Assembly: GCA_948470475.1 (NCBI GenBank)
Contig: OX419341.1
Span: 4,309,353-4,373,352, forward strand
Direction: 5' to 3'
From: Galaxea fascicularis
Lineage: Eukaryota; Cnidaria; Anthozoa; Scleractinia; Euphylliidae
DNA length: 64,000 bases
A program made the position numbers and the translations under genes. Each line of letters starts with the position of its first letter. Position 1 is the first letter of the stretch. Positions 44,101-56,400 of this stretch are shown piece after piece. Under the pieces are notes generated by a model that was not told the origin of the DNA, did not search any database, and worked only from the letters and a program-made list of their open reading frames with translations.

Positions 44101-45919
44101 ACGATACAAACCCGGAGATTTTTTAGCTCAGGGCACTTTAGAACTCGGAAAGCGTTTCGAAAAACTCGCATCTTTTGAATGCCTTCACCAAATGTTCTCG
44201 CTCGCTTCACTGAATGGTTAACGCATGAAAAGGTGAGCACATTCAAGCTTGAAGCGTGACAGAGTTTAGCCAGTGAAACGAATAAATTCAAGTAAACCCT
44301 GTAATACGGTATCTGCACTTCATAAAAGCCAACCACTGATTTTGAAAGAATGAAAATACGAAGCTCAGAAAACGTACCAATGGACGCCATTCCCACTCCT
44401 AAAGATTGCGCGCAGAGTTCAAGGTAATGGAGTAAATACCTGCCATTAAAAATCGGTCCTTGCTAGGGTTTTGTTTTACCATTGAATGCTCGCACAATTC
44501 AATGATTTCTTCTGTGTTTAGAGCACTCGAGAAGGCATTATATTTCTTAGCAATTCGTTCACGGGTTCTTACCGACCAGGCCAGTGCGTATCGCAAATCA
44601 TTTCTTTAAAGTCAAAGAATTTGCGTAGAAAACTCTCATGTCTTTGATCCAAGTAGAAGAACCCCCCGAGTTTATCATTTCATAGGATGTTCAAAAGCGC
44701 TCTCTTTCATCTGTAAAGGATTTCATGCATAGAGGAAATGATCCTATGTATACCGTTTGATCAGAGTTTTGTGATCTTATGAATATCGTCCAAATTTTTT
44801 CCTAAAAAAAACTTTAATTAGTAGGTGTTGAAGTGTTGTTTGTCAGGTCAGAACTCGTTAAAATGATGATCATTTGTTTTCAAACGTTTGTGAATTAAAA
44901 AATTCAAGAAATGTCTTTGATTTAGAGCGACAAGTTAAGCAAAGGATCAAATGTAGCGATCCGCACAATCTTTTGTTTATGTCGACTTTGTTGCAATATC
45001 AAAAGAAACCAAAATTAACAGTGAGACCGTTTATCCCTTTTTAAAGAAGTGGCATTATGACCTTTACACATTTCACTCGCTTTTAAATTTTATATGATCC
45101 AAACTAGAATTTCCTATCATTTCTGCCCAGACAACTAATTAAGTGAACTGTTGGCTTTCTGCTTCTCCACACCCAGCTTAATCAAAATCATGATTATTCT
45201 TTTCTACAGTTGTTTTGAGGTAATCTGCGGAGAAACCTTTTCGCTAATCTCAAACAACTGAACAGAATGCCCCTATTTTTTGGGCTCTTTCCGTTAAACC
45301 CTTTAAACGTTAAGACTGATCAGCATTAAATTTCTCCTTGTGATATCAACGCTTTATAAAACGGAGTGGTCACGAGAATTAAGGACAGGATCACACAAGA
45401 TTAATTTGCTTGATATCTTAACAATTTCTTCCCACTACTTCTTTAGGAAATGTGTAGGGGCAACAAATGAGAATTTAAATTTTGAACTTGGGGTTTAAAG
45501 GGTTTCGGCGGATAGAGCCGATGAATTACAAAATTCGCAAAAACAAAGTACTAACTTCGAAAGTACGTAATTCTTCCCAACCAGTTAGCATAGAATCACC
45601 TTACCGTACCGTGTAAGCGTTTAGCGGCATTGCGCAAACTTTGAGACCACTAAGTATTTATTTTAACTGTAAACAAGGCTCCTGGCCAATCGAAAAGTGA
45701 TCACGCCTAACCCTGCTCACTTTAAAAAAGACTGGGATCGAGTGGCCGCGAGAGCGATTATGGGATTGTTTGGAGGGAAGCTGAGGTAAACACGACGGAA
45801 AATTTAAATTTTTAGGCGACGTCTGTTTAACCGGAACTTCAAAATATGTTGATTGAAAATTGATTGTATTGCCTGACGGTGAGTATAACAAGAACCCAAA
45901 ATTTCTCTTCTTTTGTTCT

Positions 45920-46276
45920 AGTACGTCACTCAGCAGCAAGAACGATAAGAACGCAATACGCCGGCAACAGAGAGAAGGAAGCCCCAAATGTTACCATTGC
46001 GACGGAGAGGAGAATATCACTGTGGAGCATTTTCTTCTTTCGTGTTCGAAATATGAAGAGATTCGATCGCAGTTGCTTTGCCAGCTGCAAGGTGATCTAC
46101 AGGCTATTGGCGAGAGAGGACTCCAGGTCTGGCAGAGGTTTTTAGAAAGCAGCCCTGCGTGTCAGTCGCAAATTATCCTTGGAGCGCAAAGTTTTGGTGC
46201 CTTGGAAGACGAAGCTATCCGGCATTTTCGGACGCAGTACGCCGCCAGAGCCTGGAGCGAGAGGATCGTCATTTGA
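45920..46276 (+). mobile_element. Possible 3' terminal ORF fragment of a LINE with CCHC motif
   Basis: An open frame ending at 46,276 contains CYHCDGEENITVEHFLLSC followed by KYEEIRSQLL. This CxxC...HxxxxC pattern is common at the C-terminus of non-LTR reverse transcriptases. It is preceded by a pyrimidine tract and TTCTAG at 45,905-45,920, so a domesticated exon is an alternative. No polymerase domain is present nearby. Confidence 0.4.
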
Positions 46277-47350
46277 GGCTGATCTTAAGAGATTTTTTCG
46301 TCGGATGTCGAACGTTAAACATGTTAAAGAAGGAAATAGCCAATCACAACAGAAATAAATAGAGAAGCTATGAAAAACTCTCAGTAAACTTAGCCAATAC
46401 AGGGAAGCATGAGAAAAAGACAATTCAAGAGTGAAATTGCCGGACGATAACTCGCGATTTGAAAATCAGACTACTTGAAATCGCTTGGTCTGTGTTATCA
46501 ATCCTTCACAGGCACAATATTTAAATAAAATTGCATTACAAGCCAGCCACTGAGAAATTGTTCTTGTTGTCCTATGAACAATCCGTTAACATTTACAGCA
46601 ATGGATCGTTTTGAGCTTATTCGTGTTGCTTAGCAACATAAGAGCTGCAAACCGCGAGAACCGCTGGATGGAGGAAAACGGGGAATTGAACCGGAATACC
46701 CACTTAACTTAAGCAAATGCTCAGTTCTCCCTTCGCTTACAAATTAAAAAAAAGCTCGGTCGTGAAATAGTTCACATCGAAACCGCGCGAATGCGAACAG
46801 AACTATTTTTAATGAATTCAATGATGAATGCTCGTAAAACCCAAATATGCAAGCATTTTTACTCAAAGTTCATAAAGTCTGCCACTGCAGACTGATTGTT
46901 CTCGTTAGTCAGTTGTATCACAGACAGCTCGATGCAGATAACAAAACAAACATGAAAAATATGTCAACAAAGCGTCGAGAGGCGAAGTTAGCACTTCTCA
47001 TCATCATCCGAAGAGAAACCAGCTCGCATCACGAAACAGATACCAGACACAAAGGAATTAACTGCCATCCGCCAAGGAGATACAAAACACAAGTAAAATA
47101 CATGGTTTACATCAAACGGAAAACAAGATATCCGAAGTAAAATACTTTCTACACAGTTCAAAATGCTGTCTAAACTTATAACAAAACTCGAATGCAAAAT
47201 TGTGGCTAAGTGTCTTAAAACATTTCCATTCAGATGTTTATACAAGGCCAAGGAAAGCTGAAATCGTGATCAGTAAGTATACTCCTTTTTACCAAACTTT
47301 GCACAACTTATTCAGAATCAGCTTCCGTTTGTTGCTTTATGAAATTGTTT
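46277..47350. other. Intergenic region before the GCNA 3' end
   Basis: No supported gene. A frame at 46,847-47,140 has no recognisable domain. Confidence 0.5.
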
Positions 47351-47356
47351 TTTATT
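47351..47356 (-). terminator. GCNA poly(A) signal AATAAA
   Basis: AATAAA on the minus strand about 130 bp beyond the GCNA stop codon, giving a short 3' UTR. Confidence 0.55.
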
Positions 47357-47488
47357 CTGTTTTAAGCAAATAGCGAATTTCCTCCTTTGTTTGCTATTAC
47401 CCCGTTTACGTACCAGTTTGGTCTGGACAGTCCACAGTACACGTGAAGAAATTTTGACAGCTCTTACATGCTTTACTTTCCCCTGCAC

Positions 47489-50400
47489 CTATGTGTTCAG
47501 TTTAGCGAATTCAGAACTGAGTGCTTTCATGATCTCCTGATGGGATACGTGCTCGTTGTCACTCTTAATTCGTGCGAAGTTCTCTTTGACAAACAAGGCA
47601 AACCGACTGGGTGTACGAGTTTGAGGTGTGCCATCCTTCTTCAGCTGAGGAACAAGTTCTATTCGACTACAGGAAATAAAAAAGGAAAGAGAAATAGATT
47701 TGGATTTAACATCAGATTGGTTAGATTGCCACAGCGACTGTGCCAGATGAGAAAGTACAACGAAAACCGTATTTTCTAAAGTGAAAGTTGGGGAGAATTT
47801 TCAGAAGTATACCACTTCGATTACGAAGAAAGGCACCATTTCTTCTGCAATGTCTTTAAGAACGCACTGACTTCTTGAAGTCCTTAAAGTGACGTCAATG
47901 CACAAATAAGTGTATAGAAAAAAACTGAAGTTCACTTTATCTGACAGTATAAAATTTCAAGTTCATTTGAAAATGACACGATGACGAAGGAGGAGGCGAT
48001 GACAAAAACATTCGTCTTCGAGCTGAGAGTCATTGCGAGTTCAAGATTATTGTTTATATTTCTGTTTTCTTAATAATGTAATTAATTTGTAAGTCAGGTG
48101 AGAGGTCTTCGCCCCTGCACTGACTGACTGAAGTACAGAGAGTAGCACCAACAGAAAAATCTTCATTTTGGTCTTTCGTTCGCCAAGCAAAATATTCAAA
48201 ACTCTGTACTTGTGTTAACGAATTGAACCCTACCTCTTACAATGGGCGCAACGACTTTTCTCCAAGTTGACTGATTTGGAATGACGACCAAACCTGTTTG
48301 AGAGACAAAAACAACAACTGAACAGATAAGGCTTCCTTAATTCCTGGGATTTGCTCTATCGGCGCGGACGGCCAGTTCGTTTTTCTAGGATTCTCCATCC
48401 AGTAACATTTGATACCAAGAAATAGTTAACTCTTGTGAAGTCACTCAGATATAGGGGCCTTTTTTGCATGTTCCGTAGAGCAGTTATCAGTTGAGAGTCG
48501 ACAACAACTTTCATTTCTTCTAGTTTTGCTTCACTTTGTTGTGATTGGCTAGAAAAAGTCGCGCCACTTCCTAAACCAATCAGAAGTAAAAACCAAAACA
48601 AATCACGACTTGCACGTGAGAATTGTAATTGCTTCAAATTCTGATTGGCTCATTCCACTGCCGGCCGTTGTTGTGATTGGTCAATGTTAATTACCTTGGG
48701 TTTGATTGTACGACAGCCAATCGAAAGCGCTCTCAGTAACGAAATTAATCCACCAATGGGTGACTGCCCCCCCCCCCCAACTTTACTGACCATTTCCTCG
48801 TTAGCCAAAGATAATAATCTGTTACAATGCTGAGATTACATGATCTTTCAGGATCTGTGAGTACTCCACAAGGACCACCGGGGTTAAGTGTGCACCTAAC
48901 CCCAAATTATTTTTTCGCTAAGATATATGTTACAAGATACATGTTCGAAGTGCATTGCAGCTTTTTTTTCCTTTTTTTGACTTAAGGCTTCAAAACTTAC
49001 GAAAAACTAAGCATCATTTGTTTCACGACCGAGTCAGAAGGGGCGTAGGTCTATTCCTGATTTGACGTCACAATCTACTAAAGACTTAACGCCATGCAAA
49101 TCAGTTTGTGACGTCAAATCAGGAATAGACCCACGCCCTTTCTGATCCGGTCTTGAAACAAATGATTCTCAGTTTTGAAGTTTATAAAATGTCATGATTT
49201 GGTAAAACTAAACTAAAAAAAAAAAAAAAACCCGGTTCGAACAGGTGAAACATCTATTTCAGAAGAAAACGTTTTCTGGGGGTTAACGCCCGTTTAAACG
49301 GATTCAACATTTGACCAACACTCGTTCAACAGAAGTTGAACGGATGTTGATCAAATGTTGGATGCAAAAACAAAGTTGTGCAGAGGCTGTTCGAACGGTT
49401 CCAACATTGCACCAACTTCTTCATTGTTTACGTAAACGATAGACGCCATATTGTCTTTTGCGGCCTGATGTGAGCATGCGTGTTCTACAATTGTTGAACA
49501 GAAGTGTTCAAACGGCTTCAACACCAGTCAACATTTTCGAGAACAAAGGAAAAGTTTAATCGATGTTGAATGGCAGTTTAAACCGATTTAAACTTGAATC
49601 AACACGCTTTCGACACGCTCTCAACATTTTTTACGCTTTCAAAAATGTTGGACCACCTGTTCAAACGTACCCAACATTTGGTTCAACAAAGTGTTGAACG
49701 CATGTTGAAGCAAATGTTGAAACCGTTTAAACGGGCCTTTAGGTGTGCTTTAATACTTACGTGTTTTGGCATTTGGTACATCTGTAAGTGTACTTGGTAT
49801 TAATAGAGTAGCTGTGGCAGCGGGATATAGGAGGGAGATCCTGATGAACAAAATTTGACCTCATGGCCCTGCAAAAAAAGAGAACATTGTGTAAAAGAAT
49901 GATTTTGTCTAAGTTAGCCCGGCTTATGTTGGCTGCATTTTATCTTTCAGGCTGTCGATCAGTGCAGACGAGCGAAAAACCGGTGGAGGTCTGGGAAAGA
50001 CTGAGACCTCCGCCGTTTTTCGTCTCCAGTAACCGAGACCAGACTGACCGCTGAAATAAAGCTTTCTGATATTTAAAATTACCAAACGATTGAAAATAAG
50101 ACTTACCAACTTTTCCATACAGGCCCGTGACCGGCTTTGACACCACTGATGATCCAAGAGGCTGCGTGACACATTTCGTGAATTAGAGTGTCACGCAATC
50201 GGTCTGGTGGAAATGAAAAAGTCAATCAGAAAATTTTTATTGGTGATATGCAAGTGGATCTTTTCTGAAGCTAGCTGAGGGCTAAGGAATGTGATGCCTG
50301 GAAATCAAAGGAGCTGGGGACCTATGACGATCTAAAAACACGCTAAATAATCAACTGAGCTGACGAGAGTCGGAGGAGGAAAGGGAGGGAGGAAAGGGAG

Positions 50401-53400
50401 GGAGGAGAGGGGAGGGAGGGGAGGGGCAAGAGGAGGTGGGGTGGGGGGGGGGGAGGGGGTGCGGTACCCGTACCGGCTTAATCGTTCACTGAGTAAATTG
50501 AGTCTGAAGCCCATTCCGCAAGCAACCAAGATCAAAAGGTAGTAACTTTATAACAGAGATTTATGGCAGCATTTAGTATTGCGGCAAGAATTGACCCACA
50601 AGTGCTGATTCAAAGCCCCTACCACACACCTGCGGAGTCGATCACTTTGTCTGCCAGCTCAATTCTGGACATCCGAACACCATTCTTCCTGGAAATAAAA
50701 GTATAAAGAAAACCTTCCACCATTAAGCAAAATCAACATTAAGACAAATGAAGTAAAAGTAAGAGGTACAAACTAAAAACAATCCATTTTCTCCTACCCA
50801 CGTTTTATGAAATTGATAAATGCCCGTGCGTGTGTACACTTTAAACGCACGGATGCCATCAAAATTTGGTAATAAAGAAGTACGCTACAAGCCCCACGCG
50901 AGAAACGTGACTGGTGTTGTTACTAAGTTTTGACGTCATCTGTGCGTGATCAGAGCACGCACGCACGCACGCACTGACAAATGGAATTTATTTGTTTTAT
51001 ATGTTGTGGTATATGTTTGTTTTTGGATTAAATCAACCAGTTTAATTTCTTATTTTCCTTTGCGTCGAATTTACTAACATAATCTGAAACAAAGGCAAAT
51101 TAAAATCAAACTGGTTAAAAAGATTTTAAACTATGAAAAATTTGAACCACAACATATCTATTACTTTTTTTCTACTTAATTCAACTTATTGTCGCCATTC
51201 GACAGGCGAATTATAACTCGAGGTTTCCACTGTCCATTGTATAACACATTTTACTGCACGTCTGAACAGATCTGGGGAGAGAAATGGCGCCTGAAGTCTC
51301 CTATGAGGACCGCTTGCTGAGATTCTTTTAACTTCTCACCTGCTATAATAACAGAAACCCGCTGTAGTGCGCATTCTTTTGTTCCACGTAATCTGGAAAT
51401 CTGAAGGCAGCTACATGAAGAAGAAAAGTGAACGTTTCCAATTCTAACTTGGTCAGAATGAGGTAATTTAGGGTGGTTCATCTTGATCATAACGTTGGAT
51501 TTAGTATGTAGCATGCATCCAGACAATAGGCCATATTCGTATTTTCGGTATTGAACTGGATCTAGCATGAAGTGGAGGCTCTTGCGGGGGAATCTTTTCA
51601 TATGTAAATGTATTCCCCCGCAAGAGCCTCCACTTCATGCTAGATCCAGTTCAATACCGAGAATACGAATATGGCCTATTCTGCCACCTCCTACCCCTCC
51701 CCTTTCTTTCCCTTCCCCTCTCTTCCTAGTCCTTCTTCATTTGCTCTTCCTGTTTCAACTCCCTTTCTCTTCATCATAAGGTAGCAGGGTTGGTGCAGTG
51801 GTGAGAGCGCTCGCCTTCCACCAATGTGTCCGGAGTTCGATACCCGGACTTGGCGTCGTAAGTGGGCTGAGTTTCTTGGTTCTCTACTCTGCTCCGAGAT
51901 ATTTTTCTCCGGGTACTCCGGTTTTCCCCTCTCTCCAAAAACCAACATTTGATTTGATTTGGTTTGATTTGAGAATTGTGAAGAATTAAGAATTGTTAAC
52001 TGTCATGAATTTAGAATTTAGAGTTGTAATGCGCGTGTGAGCATCTTACTGTGAAACACGCGCAATAGAAATAAATCATTATTATCATCGATACATGAAA
52101 TACTGGGTAACAGAGAGATCCCCTGCCCGGCGAATCCCGCCGCTAAAAACGTAGTTCAGTATAACAACTATTTCAGCGGAAAACACTTTTGAGTGACACA
52201 CGTTTTTGAGGAATTTCTTTTCTTACTGTATCTTTCAATACAGCTTTCACCTACCTGATTTTCAAACACTGTTCGGTTGTACAGTTTGAACAAATCTTTC
52301 GTAAGTGGCTCCCTGTTCTTCTTAAAATCCTTCTCGCTGGCATAAGAAGCGAGAACATCGTCCAGCACGCCCTTGGGACGCAAAGACGGTGCTGTGTTGT
52401 AGAGCAGATAAATCAAATGAGAATGGCAGCACATAAATATCTATGATCGTTAACGCTTGCTTTGATGGCGGTTAAAGTAGCTTTGGTGTTTAAGTGGTGG
52501 AAAAAGTGTTTGCTAAAATTTTCCACTATTGTTTTAGACGAAAACGAAACAAACAATTTCTTCCACTTGAGCCGTTTTCATATCGTTTCTAACCGTCTAC
52601 ACTTCGCCCATAACAGGCCTTCCAAGAAAATCTAAAGGTAACTAGCCCAGCAATAAAGCAATAGAAACCTATTCGTTGCGAGCATTTTTGTTGCTGCTAG
52701 TCGGAGTCGAGCGAGCAGTGCCAAAAGGTATCGCAGCAAGCAATCCCTCCCTAAGGTATCGATACTTTTCAAGGAATCGTTTTCTGAGTGACCTGAAACA
52801 GTTTATCGTGGCGACAACAAATGCAAAAACATCGTTTAATTTATGTTTCTAAGCAGTAACTGTTGAAGGTGCCCCGCAGTGTGCAAGGCGCAGAACTGCG
52901 CGAAAAGATCTTCCTACCTGGCACTAATCTAACTTAAAAACCAGAGCTCTTCCCGCTTACGGGACCTTCGACTGCTGTCAAACACGCGAAAAAGGGAAGA
53001 GCTCAACATCCGATGCGCTGAACGAATGCGCAGTGGCAACAAGAGGCACCGTCCTTTCAGATACACCACGATAGGACAATGTCTTTGTCGCTAGTGAAAT
53101 CAGGCTATAATAAAAGGGAAAAGTGGAAAAGAATATGCAGTTTAACTCTCACCAGTGTAACATTTTGATTGAATGGATTTCGGTGTCCTCGAAGGGAAAT
53201 TTGTTAATGGCGTCTTGAAAGACGTGTAACTGACTACTGAAAGAAAATGGAGACAAGTGCGTTAGTTCGAAAAGAAATACTTACCCATACTTGAGGTAGC
53301 ACAGTCGAAGTTGTGCTTACGGACAACTTCGTGGCACCTCTAGTCATAAGCGGACACTAAACTATGGTCCCGGCCATCACGCCTTTAACACTTTCCATTT

Positions 53401-56400
53401 ATAACCTTCTGTAAGCGGATCCCTGTCTCTTCTTTGAATCATCATAGGCGGAGAGACCTCTTGAAAGTCTGACTCAAACGAAGGTTCCACCCCATTTGTA
53501 TTACAAAACTATCCTGCAGTTTCTCAAATGTCTGAGACTATATATCAAAATATCCAAAGTTTTTTGTTCATGCAACAGAAGCTAACAGAGATATGCGAAC
53601 GCCAGTAGAAGGTTAACCGACACACCCTACTTCATTCAGTGAGTTGACACGTCCCGAAAGCGCGGGATATCTGTGCTCGGTCCCGAGGGTGTCCGCTTAC
53701 GGGACCTTCGACTGTTCATGATGCATTATTTAGTACCTGGTGTTGCCAACTCATAGCAGCCTTCATTCTCTAAATCTGAGTCATATTCTTCTGGGGTGAA
53801 TCCAGGGTCCACGAAGACATCCTCTTCAAGTTCTTCATCGTCATCGTCCACAATAAACTCCTCTAAGCTATGACAGTATTACACAAACACTTGGTTTTAT
53901 CAACAGAGTTGATAAGGTGAATTAACTACCGTACAGGTATTCTAAAACTTAACATTTCGAGCGTTAGCCCTTCGCCAGAGCGAATCGAGGTATTACATTG
54001 TATGGATTGTGTGTGGTTTGTATAGAGCAGATGAAGATACACTATTGGTGGTAACGTGGCAACGTAAAAACAGGAATACATAAATTGAATGGAAAGCCTT
54101 CGTCAATACCGTGGGGTTAAGTGTGCCGATTTGGAAGATTAATTTTTGTTCTAGAACCTTGCGGCTTTCCGTGGTACCTTAACGCAGGAAAAGGGCGCAT
54201 GTGTTGCCATGTCGCCATGTGAAAGTGTTAGAACAGGACCCAAAAAAGTTATAAAATGAAGAGTAAAGAGGAAAAGAAGGAAGGGCGTCTGGAGCAAAGG
54301 ATAAAGTTGCACTGAATACTAAGGATTTTTTTGTTAAAACAGGTGTGTTGGTTTAAGTCTGAAAAAGGTTGTTAATCATGGTCGGCTTGTATTAAGTCGC
54401 GGCGGAGCCAAACCTACGGCGAAAGTATTAACCCTGGCTGGTGAAACGTCCAAAGACGGGGTTTTTACTTTGCGAGTAAAAGCTGAAGCAAAGTCTGGAA
54501 ATTTTACAGACCAGGGGCGTAGCCAGAATTTTTCCACTGGCACGCACAATTTTCCAGATCTCTTAAGTGGAGATCTGGAAGTGGAGCATTTGGCCCTGCT
54601 CCAACATTCTCCAGTAAGGTCTCTTTTACTGTTCACTGTTCATAACTAAGGCAAACAGTTTCACCTCGATCTAAAACAGGTTTGGAGACACTTTGGGGTT
54701 TGTTTAGTTATCTGTAGCACGGTGACCTGTACTTTGACCTGTGGAATATGATCTGTTCAAGAGACCTGCCGCCGCCAGTGAGCACAAGAAGTGAAGACCA
54801 TTGAAGGAGGGGAGTGAAAAGATCATGTTATAACCAAATTTACCTCTTTGTTTCTGTTTGTCGCTCCTCACCACTCAAACTTAAAAGTTTCTTGGGAGTT
54901 CTTACCTTCTGTAAAACTAAAAGGTATGGCTATTATGAGAGGAAGAAGTTAAAAAGCTGAAACAAAGTGTTATAAACTGGAATGCAGATAAAATGGACTG
55001 AGACTAATCCCCTGGGTAAAGTTAACCATATTTTGAACACTGAGCTGGGGCGTGGTGGTTCCTTGAAACTGAGTTCTGTGTTTCACTTCCAGAGAACCCT
55101 TTTGACTTATTATAAAACTCACACATGATGCCGAGACTGAGAATCAAACCCAGGCCACACTGGTGAGAGGCGAGTGCTCTCACCACTGCGACATCCCTGT
55201 CATCTTCTTTCCAGAGTGAAGGGCAAAATTAGACCAAAATAAGACTACCTATTAGGGTGTGGCACAAACTTCAAATTAAAAACTTCACATACATAATTCA
55301 AAATCATCTGCATCACTTTCACTCTTCTCCGGGTTGTACTTTTGGAAAAGCCTTGCACTTAGGCTGAAAATTAATAAAGAAATGTAAAAATATTAAACAC
55401 TTTTTTGACTACAGATCCCCCACAGGACAATGTTGGTTTTAACAAATTATAAACATGTGTTGTGATAAAGATAACTGCTTCTGCAAGTTGACCAATAAAC
55501 AACAAACAGAATAGCATCAGAAGACGTACAAAAAAAAAAACTTCAAAACCTCAATACTATTGTTTCTTTTACATACCTGGGTTTTACAGGACTATCAGAA
55601 ATACAATCGTCATCATTATTGCTGCAATCAGTGATACTGTGGGGAAAATTTAATGGAGGTTTATAATATTATTTCCAGTGTGCCTCTGCAACAATCTTTA
55701 CATCTCAACACTTAAATGCTAATTTTATATTTTTTGTGTATACTGTAGAGAGGGATCCATGGGGTCATAATTTTATTACTGTCACAAGCTACCCTCTTGA
55801 TAATAATAAAATAAAATAAAATACAAGTTTTCCCTGTATTGCCTTAAAATATAGTCTTGTATTGAAGAGGTTGTTCCTGGATGTCACTGACAACATTGTG
55901 TTAAGGAGCTATATGTCACAAATACATGTATTTGATCTTGATTTAACACGTCACAGGAAATGTTTGTATGGATGGAAATGTAAACTAATGCTCCAGACTT
56001 GTTCCAAACTACTCTTCTGATGAAACAAAACTATAAATAAGTGCCCTTGGCTATAGATGGTCACGATGGAAACAAATTGCAACTGATAAAAAGCATGCCT
56101 CCTTTTTTCAGTGTTGTAGCTGTTGTGGCCAGAGAGAATAATTTGTAATGTATTTAACCAAGTCACTTTGTTTTATTATCGTGTCTTACCTAGATGTTGG
56201 TCTTGACATCACCACCAAGTCGCTTTTGCCATCCATTTCAAGGTCAGAAGAATCAGCCAATTTTACAACATCACTCTCATCCTCAATACCATTGTATTTC
56301 ATATCTCTATCATCGTCATCATCTCTGTCAACTTTGCTGTTAATGTCACCCAGGAAAGTGTCAGTGGTGTGGATGTGTCCATCTTGACAATCATTCTCGA

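Larger units (their letters stand above)
35351..45919. other. Long gene-poor intergenic region
   Basis: About 10.5 kb with no exon I can support. Short open frames on both strands (for example 41,623-41,997 minus and 44,094-44,396 minus) show no recognisable motif and no splice-linked partners. Distinct repeats inside are listed separately. Confidence 0.6.

Noticed and set aside
48356..48637. 93-codon minus-strand frame with hydrophobic segment
   Set aside because: Falls in a GCNA intron among CCAAT motifs; no family similarity that I can see.
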